From: Actinomycetota bacterium
Lineage (GTDB): Bacteria; Actinomycetota; Thermoleophilia; Miltoncostaeales; Miltoncostaeaceae
Length of the DNA: 64,000 nt
NCBI GenBank assembly: GCA_963169235.1
Contig: CAUJCX010000041.1
Location: 21,640 to 85,639 of the forward strand
Reading direction: 5' to 3'
Below the pieces are notes generated by a model. The model saw only the letters and a program-made list of their open reading frames with translations. It was not told where the DNA came from and searched no databases. This document shows, piece by piece, positions 34,653 through 43,789 of this stretch (its first letter is position 1; every line of letters starts with the position of its first letter). The position numbers were made by a program, and so were the translations under genes.

Positions 34653-35051
34653 TCAGTCGTCGTCGTTCTTCGTGGCGAAGAAGCGGTCGGCCGCCTCCCA
34701 GCCGGTGCCCGCCGAGCGCGACGCAGCCGATGCATCGGGCGCGGAGGCCGGGGACGGCGCCGGGGTGGGGGGCGCCGGTGCGTCGTCGTGGAACGCCGCG
34801 ATCTCGGCGTCCTTGCCCTCGATCTCCATCAGCGCGCTGTCGACGGCCGCCACCTGCGGGCTGAGCGCGGCACCGTCCAGGCTGCCGTCCTTCACCAGCG
34901 CGTACGCGCGTTCGCCCAGCTCCTCCAAGGCAGCACGATGCTGGCGCTCCAGCAGCCGCCGCTCGCCCTGGATGCGGGCCCGCTTCACGGACTGCTGCAC
35001 GTCGCCGGCCAGGCGCCCGGCCTGCTGCGTGATCTGATCGAGGATCGACAA
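34653..35051 (-). CDS. Coiled-coil hypothetical protein (TTG start)
   Basis: 132 residues. Helical N-terminal part (ILDQITQQAGRLAGDVQQSVKRARIQGERRLLERQHRAALEELGERAYALVKDG), an acidic middle and an Ala/Pro/Asp-rich C-terminal tail. A TTG at 35051 has a perfect GGAGG 5 nt upstream (35057-35061), better than the ATG 14 codons earlier at 35093, which lacks a ribosome-binding site. First gene of a three-gene unit with the two zinc-ribbon proteins. Confidence 0.65.
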   Translation of the reverse strand: MSILDQITQQAGRLAGDVQQSVKRARIQGERRLLERQHRAALEELGERAYALVKDGSLDGAALSPQVAAVDSALMEIEGKDAEIAAFHDDAPAPPTPAPSPASAPDASAASRSAGTGWEAADRFFATKNDDD

Positions 35052-35206
35052 CGGCGCCTCCGTGTGACTGCGGATCGGTGCGTACCCACCCATTGTACCG
35101 GCAGGCGTCCCACCGTGGTGCGTACCTCGTCACGAACCGGTGTGGATCGGTGTGAGGGCGCGTTCGTAGCGTGGCCCCATGTTGATCACACCGTTCGGGA
35201 GGAACC

Positions 35207-35449
35207 ATGCTGCACCGCACCAGCGCCGCCACCGCCGCCTACGCCCAGGCGTGGTGGAACACCCGCCGCGACGCCCTCGAGCAGGGGCAGAACGGCCAGG
35301 GGACCGTCGAGTACGTCGGCATCGTCGTCACCATGGCCCTGTTGCTGGGAGGCATCGCCGTCGCGTCCAAGGGCTGGGGTAACGACATCGCCACGTCGTT
35401 GCGCGGCATTCTCAAGGGTGCGATCACCCACGCGGGCAAGGGCATCTGA
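35207..35449 (+). CDS. Flp-type (class IVb) pilin-like protein
   Basis: 80 residues. A short basic leader, then GQGTVEYVGIVVTMALLLGGIAVASKG: the glycine, conserved Glu5-like residue and ~20-residue hydrophobic helix of Flp/Tad pilins. GGGAGGAACC ribosome-binding site. No tad secretion or prepilin peptidase genes are in the window, so it may be an orphan pilin whose machinery is elsewhere. Confidence 0.75.
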   Translation: MLHRTSAATAAYAQAWWNTRRDALEQGQNGQGTVEYVGIVVTMALLLGGIAVASKGWGNDIATSLRGILKGAITHAGKGI

Positions 35450-35484
35450 GCGGCGCGGGCCGGGCGGCGCGTACCATCGGCGGC

Positions 35485-35955
35485 GTGTGCCGACCCGTCA
35501 CTGCGCCCGACGCCCCCCTGGGTGCCGGCGACCTCACCCGCCGCTGGGCGCTTGAGACCCCCGCCGGACCCCGCTTCCCGGGGCTCACGCGCCCCGAGGC
35601 CGAGGGCGCCGGCGTCCGTCTGCGCGACGTCGTCGACCTCTCCGGGGTGCTGGTCGCCGTCACGCTGGACGCCATGCTGACCGACGGCGCGGGCCCGCAC
35701 CTGGTGGACGGCGACGGGCGCGTGGTGATCGTGCTCGGCCCGCATCCCGTCCTGACCGGGGTCAGCGTCGGCATGGGCCCGTCGGACGGCGACGGCAGGC
35801 GGGTGGGCGTGGTGGCCGACGAGGGCGGCGGCGTGTGGCGCTGGCGGGCGGTGGCCGACGTGCCCGAGTCGCAGGCGATCGCGGCGCTCGACCGCCTCGC
35901 CGCGGTGGCGCGCACCGCCGACCTGCGGGCCTGGGCGGCGTCCCCGGCGGGGTGA
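35485..35955 (+). CDS. Hypothetical protein
   Basis: 156 residues, soluble, mixed alpha/beta (GVRLRDVVDLSGVLVAVTLDAMLTDGAGPHLVDGDGRVVIVLGPHP). Not recognised. GTG start, with TACCAT 7 bp upstream and no Shine-Dalgarno, so probably a leaderless mRNA. Confidence 0.55.
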   Translation: MCRPVTAPDAPLGAGDLTRRWALETPAGPRFPGLTRPEAEGAGVRLRDVVDLSGVLVAVTLDAMLTDGAGPHLVDGDGRVVIVLGPHPVLTGVSVGMGPSDGDGRRVGVVADEGGGVWRWRAVADVPESQAIAALDRLAAVARTADLRAWAASPAG

Positions 35956-35984
35956 CGGTCACGCCGGGCGCGTAAGCTCTGGGC

Positions 35985-36296
35985 GTGCCGCCGCGACCGA
36001 CCACATACCTCATCCGCTTCACGGCCCGTGACGAGGCACCCGTGGACGCCGAGGCCGCCGGGCGGCTGCGTGACGCGTTGCAGACGCTTCCCGGCATCGG
36101 CCAGGTGCACGGCACCACGATGGACCCCGACCGGGGCGTGGTGAGCGGTGAGTTCCAGCTGGATGTCGCCCGCGGCATCGGCGCGGCGTCACGCGACGGC
36201 GCGCGCATCGCACGCGAGGCGTTGAAGAACGCCGAGATGGCGGACGCCCGGCTGATCGAGCTGTGGGCGGGGTTGCGGGAGGAGCGGCCGGAGTGA
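35985..36296 (+). CDS. Hypothetical protein
   Basis: 103 residues (TYLIRFTARDEAPVDAEAAGRLRDALQTLPGIGQVHGTTMDPDRGVVSGEFQLDVARG); may adopt a ferredoxin-like fold with an internal heavy-metal/acylphosphatase-like pattern, but no motif is decisive. GTG start with TAAGCT 6 bp upstream, again leaderless-like. Confidence 0.55.
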   Translation: MPPRPTTYLIRFTARDEAPVDAEAAGRLRDALQTLPGIGQVHGTTMDPDRGVVSGEFQLDVARGIGAASRDGARIAREALKNAEMADARLIELWAGLREERPE

Positions 36297-36318
36297 TCCG
36301 GGCACGTCGGGGGCGCGG

Positions 36319-37242
36319 GTGAGCGGCACCCCGGTACAGGTGGGCGGTAGCGCCCTTCCGGGCGGGGTGATGATGCGCACGCCGACGCGCGTGGGCATCG
36401 CCGTGCGCGCGGAGCCCTCGGGTGACATCGTCACCGAGACGTTCGCGCCGTCGGTGCCGGCCGGGCGATGGGCGCGTCGGCCGCTGGTGCGGGGCGTGGT
36501 GGCGATGGGCACGGCGCTGTCGACCGGCCGGCGGGCGATGGAGACCGGCGAGCGCCTGCGCTGGGGCGCCGACGCGCAACCCGCCGCGGGGCCGGCGGTG
36601 ACCGCGGCGGTGGTGGGGGGCGCGCTGGTCGGCCTGGTGGTGCAGGTGCTCGGCTACCGGGTGGGGCCGGTGGTGATCGCCAAGGAGCTGGGGCTCACGG
36701 GCGCGCCGTTCATCGTGGCCGACGCCGCGATCCGTCTCGCGCTGATGCTCTGCACCCTGATGGCGGTCAGCGCGCTGCCGCCGTTCCGCCGCCTGCTGCG
36801 GTACCACGGGGCCGAGCACAAGGCCATCGCCGCGCTGGAGGCCGGCGGGCCGCTGACCCCTGCGGCGGCCGCGGTGTGCTCGCGCTTCCACCCCCGTTGC
36901 GGCACGTCGTTTCTGGTGGTGTCGGCCGTGGTGTCCATCGCCGTCTACGGGCTGGTGCTGGCCGTGACGGGCGTGTTCACGTACCCCGCCCTCATCGCCA
37001 CCCGGCTGGTGGGCGGACCCGTGGTGACCGCGATCGCGTTCGAGATCCAGCGCCGCGCCGCGGGCCGGGGTGGCGCGTGGCGGCTGGTGTCGGCGCCCGG
37101 CATGGCCGCTCAGCGCCTCACCACGCGCGAACCGGGTCCCGGCGAGCTGGCCGTGGCGCTCGCCGCGCTGGACGCGGCGCTGAACGACCCGCCCGCCACC
37201 GGCGCCCCCGCCGAAGCCTCCGGGGCGGTGCACGGTGCCTGA
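36319..37242 (+). CDS. DUF1385 membrane protein
   Basis: 307 residues of the DUF1385/YqhQ family: VGGSALPGGVMMRTPTRVGIAVR at the N terminus, then four or five membrane segments. The signature RLLRYHGAEHKAIAALEAGG and SRFHPRCGTSFLVV (His and Cys residues that could bind a metal) lies between them. GTG start at 36319. Overlapped at its end by the MscS gene. Family function unknown. Confidence 0.85.
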   Translation: MSGTPVQVGGSALPGGVMMRTPTRVGIAVRAEPSGDIVTETFAPSVPAGRWARRPLVRGVVAMGTALSTGRRAMETGERLRWGADAQPAAGPAVTAAVVGGALVGLVVQVLGYRVGPVVIAKELGLTGAPFIVADAAIRLALMLCTLMAVSALPPFRRLLRYHGAEHKAIAALEAGGPLTPAAAAVCSRFHPRCGTSFLVVSAVVSIAVYGLVLAVTGVFTYPALIATRLVGGPVVTAIAFEIQRRAAGRGGAWRLVSAPGMAAQRLTTREPGPGELAVALAALDAALNDPPATGAPAEASGAVHGA

Positions 37243-38074
37243 TCTGCCCGACTGGGGCGAGCGCCTCGTCGCCGTCGTGGTCATCGTGCTCGTCGCGCTC
37301 GCCCTGACGTGGCTGCTGCGCCGCGTGCTGTCGCGCGTGGCCCGCCGCGTGCGGGGAGCGCTGCCCGACGAAAGCCCGGCCGGCAAGCGCGCCCGCACGC
37401 TCGCCAGCGTGTTGGGAGCCGTCGGCATCGTCTTCATCTGGCTCGTCGCCGTGCTGACCGTGCTGGACGTCAGCGGCGTGCCCGTCGGGCCGCTGATCGC
37501 GACCGCGGGCATCGGTGGCGTGGCGCTGGGCTTCGGTCTGCAGAACCTCGTGCGCGACTGCGTCGCCGGGCTATTCATCCTGTCCGAGAACCAGTACGAC
37601 GTGGGCGACAGCGTGAAGGTGGCGGGCGTGGAGGGCACGGTGGAGGCGATCACGTTGCGCAGCACGGTGCTGCGCGGCCTGGACGGCGCCCGCCACGTGG
37701 TGTCCAACGGCGAGATCCGCGTCAGCACCAACGCCACCCGCCGCTACTCGCGGGCCGTGGTGAGGGTGCCGGTGGCGTTCAGCGCCGACATCGACGCCGC
37801 GCTGAAGGCCGTGCGGGCCGCGGCCCGGCAGATGGCCGCCGACCCCGCGCTGTCCGGTGACCTCACCGGCCCCCCGGCGGTGCTCGGCGTCGACGCGTTC
37901 ACCGACACCGGCATCGAGCTGGCCGTGTTCGTCGAGACCCCGCCCGGGCGTCAGTTCGCCATGGGCCGCGAGCTGCGGCGGCGCCTGGTGGTGGCGCTGC
38001 ACGAGGCCGGCGTGCCCCTCGCGACCGACACCGGCTCGCCGCCACCCCCGCCCGAGGAGGACGAGCCCGCCTGA
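37235..38074 (+). CDS. Small-conductance mechanosensitive channel (MscS family)
   Basis: Osmotic safety valve in the inner membrane. 279 residues: three transmembrane helices, the pore-lining ATAGIGGVALGFGLQNLVRDCVAGLFI (Gly/Ala-packed TM3), then the cytoplasmic beta domain (ENQYDVGDSVKVAGVEGTVEAITLRSTVLR, PNGE-like HVVSNGEI) and C-terminal domain with an acidic/Pro tail. GTG 37235 overlaps DUF1385 by 8 bp, so they form one transcript. Convergent with the sulfotransferase. Confidence 0.9.
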   Translation: MPDLPDWGERLVAVVVIVLVALALTWLLRRVLSRVARRVRGALPDESPAGKRARTLASVLGAVGIVFIWLVAVLTVLDVSGVPVGPLIATAGIGGVALGFGLQNLVRDCVAGLFILSENQYDVGDSVKVAGVEGTVEAITLRSTVLRGLDGARHVVSNGEIRVSTNATRRYSRAVVRVPVAFSADIDAALKAVRAAARQMAADPALSGDLTGPPAVLGVDAFTDTGIELAVFVETPPGRQFAMGRELRRRLVVALHEAGVPLATDTGSPPPPPEEDEPA

Positions 38075-38081
38075 GGCGGCG

Positions 38082-39074
38082 TCAGCCCGCGAGCGCCGCC
38101 CGGTGGCGTCGCAGGGCCTCGTCCACCTGGTCGCCGAACGCCGCCTCCAGGGCTGGGTTCCCCATCTCGGTGAACGGCGGGATGTCGTCGGTGCGCAGTT
38201 CCGGGGCGTGTCCGCGGCCCCCCATCAGGGTGCGCACGTCGCGCAGCACCTCCACGGGGTGGGCGCACAGCCGCTCGTACGGCACCTCCAGCACGTGATC
38301 GGGTCCCAGGCGCGCGGCGGACTCACCGATGGCGCGCTCCACCAGCAGCACCTGGGCGGCCACCTGGCCCGCCGGAGGCTCGTCGTCCAGGCCGGGCGCG
38401 TGGGGGTGGAGGGAGGCCCACTGCGTCTCGTCGCCGTACAGCGAGCGGCGCATCTTCAGCAGCGAAAGCGCGGTGTCGCGGGGATCGCGGCGCACCCACA
38501 CGAAGCACGTCCGCGGCATGTGCCGCACCATCGCGTCCATGTGCCAGGCCATCAGCATCGGCTTGAACGTCATGGGCGCGCCGTGGGCGGACGCCATCGC
38601 GATCAGCGTCGCCCGCAGGCGGCCCCAGTCGATCGTCTGCTCGTGGGCCGCGTCCCTTTGCCGCATGTCGGCGTAGCGCAGGTGGTGGCTCCAGAAGTAG
38701 CCGAACTCGTGAGGCTCGGACACGCCGCTGGTGCGGCCGAACTGCGACGAGAACGACGACCGCAGGCTGGCGACGCCCAGCTTGCGCGCCAGCCGCACCC
38801 CGTACGTCGGGGCCAGCCAGAACGCGGCGCTCAGGTTGTTGACGTAGCCGACGTCGAGCCCGCTGGCGATCAGCTGGTACATCAGCGTGGTGCCGGAACG
38901 CGGGGAGCCGACCACGTGCAGCGTCGGCATCACCTCGTCGGCCGCGGGGTCGACGGCCTCGCGCTCGTGCGGCTCGAGCAGCAGGTTGAGGTGCTCGAGG
39001 AAGTCCTCGTCGGCGGCGTCCTTGGCGAATGCCGCGCTGAGGCCCGTGTCGATGCGTCGCTGATAGCCGCCCAT
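38082..39074 (-). CDS. PAPS-dependent sulfotransferase family protein
   Basis: 330 residues. The 5'-phosphosulfate loop is LHVVGSPRSGTTLMYQLI near residue 55 and the 3'-phosphate region FVWVRRDPRDTALSLLKMRRS near residue 205, both hallmarks of the sulfotransferase fold. Later PYERLCAHPVEVLRDV also fits. The acceptor molecule is unknown; no PAPS synthesis genes adjoin. Start at ATG 39074, divergent from the flavin oxidoreductase by 60 bp. Confidence 0.85.
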   Translation of the reverse strand: MGGYQRRIDTGLSAAFAKDAADEDFLEHLNLLLEPHEREAVDPAADEVMPTLHVVGSPRSGTTLMYQLIASGLDVGYVNNLSAAFWLAPTYGVRLARKLGVASLRSSFSSQFGRTSGVSEPHEFGYFWSHHLRYADMRQRDAAHEQTIDWGRLRATLIAMASAHGAPMTFKPMLMAWHMDAMVRHMPRTCFVWVRRDPRDTALSLLKMRRSLYGDETQWASLHPHAPGLDDEPPAGQVAAQVLLVERAIGESAARLGPDHVLEVPYERLCAHPVEVLRDVRTLMGGRGHAPELRTDDIPPFTEMGNPALEAAFGDQVDEALRRHRAALAG

Positions 39075-39134
39075 GCCGCGGGCCACACTAGCAGCGGCTT
39101 CCGTGCCGTCCGCGAGCGGGACGAGACTGCCCGC

Positions 39135-40295
39135 ATGGTCGATCGCATCGATTTCGGCATCTTCCTGCCCCCCTTCCACGAACCGGGCCAGAACCCCACG
39201 CTGGCCTTGGAACGCGACCTCGAGACCATCGTCCACTGCGACCGCCTGGGGTTTCAGGAGGCGTGGGTGGGCGAGCACCACTCCACGGGCTGGGAGACCA
39301 TCGCGTCGCCCGAGCTGTTCCTCGCGTTCGCCGCCGAGCGCACCAAGCACATCCGCCTGGGCACGGGGGCCGTCAGCCTGCCGTACCACCACCCGCTGAT
39401 GGTGGCCGACCGCATCGTGCTGCTCGACCACCTCACCCGCGGCCGCATCAACTTCGGCGTCGGCCCGGGCGGCCACGTGACCGACGCGGTGATGCTTGGC
39501 CTCGACCCGGCGCACCTGCGCGACATGATGGCGGAGTCGCTGGGTGTCATCATCCGCCTGCTGACAGACCCGTCTGCGTACTCGTATGAGGCGAGCTGGT
39601 TCCGGCTTGTCGATGCGGTTCTGCAGCTGCGTCCGTACCAACGTCCGCATCCGCCGCTGGCCGTCACCAGCCTCGAATCGCCGGCCGGCATGCGCCTGGC
39701 CGGCCTCACCGGGGCCGGGGTACTGCAACTGGCGGTGGCGAAGGCGACGGGCGTGCCCATGAACCTGCGGGCCCACTGGGCCCACGCCGAGGAGGCGGCC
39801 GCCGAGGCAGGTCGCACCGCCCGCCGCGACGGCTGGCGGCTGGTGATCCCCGCCCACATCGCCGAGACCCGCGCCGACGCCATCGCGCAGATCAGGGAGG
39901 GGGGAGCGCGCCACCTGCTGGAGTACGTCGAGGCGACGACCGGCCGGCCGTGTCCCGTTCCCGGTCCCCCCGATCAGATCGCGGAGCAGATGGCCGAGCG
40001 CGGGGCCTGGGTGGTGGGCACCCCCGACGACCTCGTGGCGGTGATCGACGCGATGCGGGAGGCCAGCGGAGGGTTCGGCGCGCTGCTGGTGTGGGGCCAC
40101 GAATGGGCCGCTCGCCCCGCGGTGTTGCGCTCGTACGAGCTGATCGCGCGGGAGGTGATGCCGCGCGTGCGGGGCGACCTCGCCGGCATCGAAGCGTCAC
40201 AAGCGATTGCACGCAAGAAGGCAACCGATGTGCACCGCATGCGCAGCGAGGCCACCCGGGCGGCCCAGCAGGCCTCAGGGTCGAGTCAAGCCTGA
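39135..40295 (+). CDS. Luciferase-like (LLM) flavin-dependent monooxygenase
   Basis: 386 residues, bacterial-luciferase TIM-barrel fold: DFGIFLPPFHEPGQNPTLALERDLETIVHCDRLGF, VGEHHSTGWE, RIRLGTGAVSLPYHHP-like HIRLGTGAVSLPYHHPLMVADRI, RGRINFGVGPGG. An unusual FMN- or F420-linked member with a long C-terminal basic helix. The substrate is unknown. The stop lies in a weak 7-bp inverted repeat (40273-40279 with 40291-40297) that may terminate. Confidence 0.85.
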   Translation: MVDRIDFGIFLPPFHEPGQNPTLALERDLETIVHCDRLGFQEAWVGEHHSTGWETIASPELFLAFAAERTKHIRLGTGAVSLPYHHPLMVADRIVLLDHLTRGRINFGVGPGGHVTDAVMLGLDPAHLRDMMAESLGVIIRLLTDPSAYSYEASWFRLVDAVLQLRPYQRPHPPLAVTSLESPAGMRLAGLTGAGVLQLAVAKATGVPMNLRAHWAHAEEAAAEAGRTARRDGWRLVIPAHIAETRADAIAQIREGGARHLLEYVEATTGRPCPVPGPPDQIAEQMAERGAWVVGTPDDLVAVIDAMREASGGFGALLVWGHEWAARPAVLRSYELIAREVMPRVRGDLAGIEASQAIARKKATDVHRMRSEATRAAQQASGSSQA

Positions 40296-40310
40296 GGGAC
40301 GGCGGGAAAG

Positions 40311-40703
40311 CTACACGAACCTACCGCCGCGCTGCAGCACCTCGATGGCGTAGCCGTCGGGGTCGCGGATGAAGAAGTAGCGGGCGCGGAAGTCGCCGTT
40401 GACCAGCTCCTTGACGTCCCCCGGCGCGAGCCCCGCGGCGTCCATGCGGGCCCGCTCGGCGTCCAGGTCGTCGACGCTCACCGCCAGGTGCCCGTAGCCG
40501 TCGCCCAGTTCGTATGCCGCGTCGCGGTCGTGGTTGACGGTGAGCTCCACCTCGAAGTCGTCCTCCGGGCCGCGCAGGTAGATCAGCGTGAAGTCGTCGA
40601 ACGGCAGCCGCACCGCTTCGGTGAGACCGAACGCCTCGCGGTAGAAGTCGAGCGACGCACCCTCGTCGCGCACGCGGATCATCTGGTGGATGGGGCGGGC
40701 CAT
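40311..40703 (-). CDS. Glyoxalase I-like VOC protein
   Basis: 130 residues, vicinal oxygen chelate fold: HQMIRVRDEGASLDFYREAFGLTEAV, FTLIYLRG, FEVELTVNH, GYGHLAVSVDDLDAERARM and FIRDPDGYAIEVLQRG, closely following lactoylglutathione lyase with His/Glu metal ligands. Actinobacteria use mycothiol or other thiols, so the substrate may be a hemithioacetal other than glutathione. GAGGAGG ribosome-binding site before ATG 40703. Confidence 0.87.
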   Translation of the reverse strand: MARPIHQMIRVRDEGASLDFYREAFGLTEAVRLPFDDFTLIYLRGPEDDFEVELTVNHDRDAAYELGDGYGHLAVSVDDLDAERARMDAAGLAPGDVKELVNGDFRARYFFIRDPDGYAIEVLQRGGRFV

Positions 40704-40919
40704 GTGGGCCTCCTCGTCGGGGTTCGGGCGGCGCCGCCGGGGCCGGCGCACACACGCCGCACACACACGCGTGCAGAACGCTCACACGCTGCGGTCAGTC
40801 TCACATTTTGCCGCCGCACTTCCTGACATCCGCAAGGGCAAACCCATCACAAACGCTCCGCAGACTGCAGTTCGTCGCCGGCGCTTTCCGCGACGCCCAC
40901 CGTGAAAGGACCTCTCAGC

Positions 40920-41615
40920 ATGATCTCCAGCCGAAAGCTCGCGGGTGCCCTCGCTGCTCTGGCCGTTGCGGCCCCCACCGCGTTCGCCGCCAGCAACGTC
41001 AACGGGACGCCCGGCAACGACACGTTGCGGGGCACGCGCTCCGCCGACGTGGTGATGGCAGGCGCCGGGAACGACGTCGTGATGGGCTTCCACGGGCGCG
41101 ACACGCTCATGGGCCAGGAAGGCGCCGACGTGCTCCTGGGCGGCGAGGACGCGGACGTGCTGATGGGTGGTCAGGACAACGACACGCTCATGGGCGGGAA
41201 GGGCCGCGACGTGGTGCTGGGCCAGGCCGGCGACGACGTGCTGACCGGCGGCGCGCAGCGCGACACCCTCAGCGGCGGCAGCGGTGACGACCGCATCTTC
41301 GGCGGCGACCAGGCCGACACCATCTACGCCGGTGCCGGCGCCGACACCGTGTTCGGCGGCCGCGGCAACGACGTCATCAACGCGCGTGCCCGCGACGCCC
41401 AGCAGGACGTCATCTCGTGCGGACGCGGCTACGACGTGGTCAACCTGCGCGCCGAGGACACCGCAGACTCCAGCTGCGAGAAGGTGAACGTGCTGCCGGA
41501 GACCGACACCACGGTCGACCCGGGCGATGAGGACGCGACCCCGGCCACGGCGACGGAGCCGCGGGGCAAGGACAACGGCAAGGACGGCTCGCAGCGGGGT
41601 CGCCGGGGCAAGTAG
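40920..41615 (+). CDS. Secreted RTX/hemolysin-type calcium-binding repeat protein
   Basis: 231 residues. Signal peptide MISSRKLAGALAALAVAAPTAFA-A. Residues ~35-165 are consecutive RTX nonapeptide repeats GGxGxDxhx (e.g. GTPGNDTLRG, GAGNDVVMG, GGQDNDTLMG, GGSGDDRIFG, GGRGNDVIN) folding as a calcium-binding beta-roll. Two Cys follow (ISCGRG, DSSCEKV), then an acidic and basic C-terminal tail. Start at ATG 40920 with AAAGGA 9 nt upstream; GTG 40902 is less likely. A strong terminator follows. Secretion appears Sec-dependent; no type I secretion genes are nearby. Confidence 0.85.
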   Translation: MISSRKLAGALAALAVAAPTAFAASNVNGTPGNDTLRGTRSADVVMAGAGNDVVMGFHGRDTLMGQEGADVLLGGEDADVLMGGQDNDTLMGGKGRDVVLGQAGDDVLTGGAQRDTLSGGSGDDRIFGGDQADTIYAGAGADTVFGGRGNDVINARARDAQQDVISCGRGYDVVNLRAEDTADSSCEKVNVLPETDTTVDPGDEDATPATATEPRGKDNGKDGSQRGRRGK

Positions 41616-41641
41616 CCCGGCTGCCACGTGACGGTAGGACC

Positions 41642-41672
41642 AAGGGGGCCTCGAATATCTCGAGGCCCCCTT
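41642..41672 (+). terminator. Terminator after RTX protein
   Basis: 13-bp perfect stem (AAGGGGGCCTCGA with its complement) and 5-nt loop, 26 bp after the stop. Confidence 0.85.
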
Positions 41673-41715
41673 CGGCATAAGGCCGGCCGGGCGCGTCGGT
41701 GGCAGACTGCGCCAC

Positions 41716-42849
41716 ATGACTGACATCGGACACACGGCTCTCGGCTCCTGGAGCGGCGGCCGTCACATGAGCTTCGGCCTGCCCATCGACGAGGACCGCC
41801 TGGTGGCGCTGCTGCGCCCCGGAGACGGCATCGACACGGTGGTGACGGCCGACGTCTACGGCGCGGGTGCCGCGGACGTGCTGGTGGGCCGCGCCCTTGA
41901 GGGGTTGCCGCGCGACTCGTACTGCCTGACCACCGCCCTGGGTCACGACTTCTACGAGGGCACGCGCGAGGGGGCGAAGGGATTTCCCCGGTTCACCGAC
42001 GCCCGGCTGCGTGGACCCGAGCGCTACAGCGACTACCTGCGCATGGCGTGCGAGCGCAGCCTCGAGGCGTGCGGCGTCGACCATTTCGACCTGGTGATGC
42101 TGCACAACCCCGACCGCACCGGCTATTCGTCCGAGGCGGTGTGGCGCGCGATGAGCGACCTCAAGGACCAGGGCCTCACGCGCATGCTGGGCGTCGCCCC
42201 CGGACCCGCGAACGGCTACACGCTGGACGTGATCGGCTGCATCGAGCGGTTCGGCGAGGTCATCGACTGGGCGATGCTCATCCTCAACCCGTTCGAGCCG
42301 TGGCCCGGCCGCATGGCGCTGCCGGCGTGCGAGGCGAACGACGTGAAGGTGCTGGCGCGCGTGGTCGACTACGGCGGCATCTTCCACGGCGACGTGCCGG
42401 ACGAGGACGCGCTGCCCGAGCGTGACCACCGCGCGTTCCGGCCCTCCGGCTGGGTCGACTCGGGGCGCGAGCGGCTTTCGCGGGTGCTGCCCATCGCCGA
42501 GCGTCACGGCCTGACGCCGCTGCAGCTGTCGTGCGTGTGGACGCTGGCCCAGCCGGCGGTGCACAGCGTCGTGCCGACGCTGATCCAGGAGCCGGGCGAC
42601 GGCGCCAAGCCCATCGAGGACAAGCGCGCCGAGCTGGCCGCGGTGCCGTCGGGCCCGGTGCTGAGCGCCGATGAGATCGCCGAGATCGCCGCCGTCGGCG
42701 AGAACGCCGGCTGCATGTCGCTGAAGGGTGGCACGCCGGGCCACTCCGGCGACGAGAAGGCCGACTCGTGGCCGGTGAACGCCGACCTGCTGCACGTGGC
42801 CGAGCGCTGGCGCATCGATCCGCAGAAGGATCTGGTCGCCACCATGTGA
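41716..42849 (+). CDS. Aldo/keto reductase-family protein
   Basis: 377 residues with AKR-type barrel features: DTVVTADVYGAGAADVLVGRAL (the D...Y pair of the AKR active site), HFDLVMLHNPDRTGY, GLTRMLGVAPGPANGY and a C-terminal VPTLIQEPGD...LSADEIAEIAAVGE. The Lys of the tetrad is not obvious (the LTTALGHDF segment replaces the usual KVG), so activity is uncertain; many such divergent members oxidise sugars. ATG at 41716, 42 bp after the terminator. Confidence 0.8.
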   Translation: MTDIGHTALGSWSGGRHMSFGLPIDEDRLVALLRPGDGIDTVVTADVYGAGAADVLVGRALEGLPRDSYCLTTALGHDFYEGTREGAKGFPRFTDARLRGPERYSDYLRMACERSLEACGVDHFDLVMLHNPDRTGYSSEAVWRAMSDLKDQGLTRMLGVAPGPANGYTLDVIGCIERFGEVIDWAMLILNPFEPWPGRMALPACEANDVKVLARVVDYGGIFHGDVPDEDALPERDHRAFRPSGWVDSGRERLSRVLPIAERHGLTPLQLSCVWTLAQPAVHSVVPTLIQEPGDGAKPIEDKRAELAAVPSGPVLSADEIAEIAAVGENAGCMSLKGGTPGHSGDEKADSWPVNADLLHVAERWRIDPQKDLVATM

Positions 42850-42963
42850 CGCGACGCGCCCTCCGGTAGAACTCGGGGCGACCCGAGGTCGATCCGGAGG
42901 GCACGCCGTGACATCACCCGCGAAAGCCGCACGTTGCGTCACGCGACCGGGAGGAGGTGCACC

Positions 42964-43788
42964 ATGGACCTCGCCCGCGTGAAGCGCGCCGCGTCGCGGT
43001 TGATGGAGGAGCAGGTGCCGGACAGGGCAGCGGCGCTGGCGTACTACGGCTTCCTGGCCGTGCCGTCGGTGCTGATCCTCGCGCTCGGCGTCGTCGGGCT
43101 GGTGGCGGAGCCTGACGATGTCCGCCGCCTGCTGGACAAGACCGGCGACGTGATGCCCCCCGAGGCCGTCACGCTGCTGAACAACAGCATCGGGCGCGTG
43201 GCCGGCGGTAGCTCCGACGGGGTGCTGATGGTGATCGCCGGTTTCGCGCTGGCGATGTGGTCGGGTAGCGGCGCGATGAACGCGTTGATGCGGGCGCTCA
43301 ACGCCATGTACCGCGTGGACGAGGGGCGGTCGTTCGTACGCCAGCGCACCACGGCGATGCTGATGCTCGTCTGGACGCTGGTGGCCGTGGCGCTCGTGGT
43401 GGTGCTGCTCATCCTGGGGCCGGCGCTGTCGGGCTGGATCGGCGACGCCATGGGGCACCCGGGGTTGACGAAGGCGTTGTGGTGGACGCTCCAGTGGCCG
43501 GTGCTGGTGGGCGGCATCATGCTGTCGTTCGGCGGCATGCTGTTCCTGGGCCCCGACCGGCGCGCCCCCTGGCGCGTGGCGTCGCTGGGAGCCGTCGTCG
43601 CGACCGTGCTGTGGCTGGCGATCTCGGGCCTGTTCGCCCTCTACACGTCCCGCCTCGGCAGCTTCAACGCCGCGTGGGGCTCGCTGAGCGTCGTGGTGGT
43701 CACGCTGATGTGGCTGTGGCTGTCGGCGATCGCCCTGCTGCTGGGCGCCGGCATCGACGCCGAGGTGGACGACCCCGAGCGCACCTGA
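42964..43788 (+). CDS. YihY/virulence-factor BrkB-family membrane protein
   Basis: 274 residues with about six transmembrane segments: DRAAALAYYGFLAVPSVLILALG at the start, WSGSGAMNALMRALNAMYRVDEGRSFVRQRTTAMLM (the family signature) and FALYTSRLGSFNAAWGSLSVVVVTLMWLWLSAIALLLGAGIDAEV. ATG 42964 with GGAGGAGG upstream. Function unknown; the old RNase BN label is not supported for this family. Confidence 0.85.
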   Translation: MDLARVKRAASRLMEEQVPDRAAALAYYGFLAVPSVLILALGVVGLVAEPDDVRRLLDKTGDVMPPEAVTLLNNSIGRVAGGSSDGVLMVIAGFALAMWSGSGAMNALMRALNAMYRVDEGRSFVRQRTTAMLMLVWTLVAVALVVVLLILGPALSGWIGDAMGHPGLTKALWWTLQWPVLVGGIMLSFGGMLFLGPDRRAPWRVASLGAVVATVLWLAISGLFALYTSRLGSFNAAWGSLSVVVVTLMWLWLSAIALLLGAGIDAEVDDPERT

Positions 43789-43789
43789 C

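Noticed and set aside
41000..41450. Regular repeats considered as a CRISPR-like or tandem DNA array
   Set aside because: They encode RTX nonapeptides; DNA copies are degenerate and without unique spacers.
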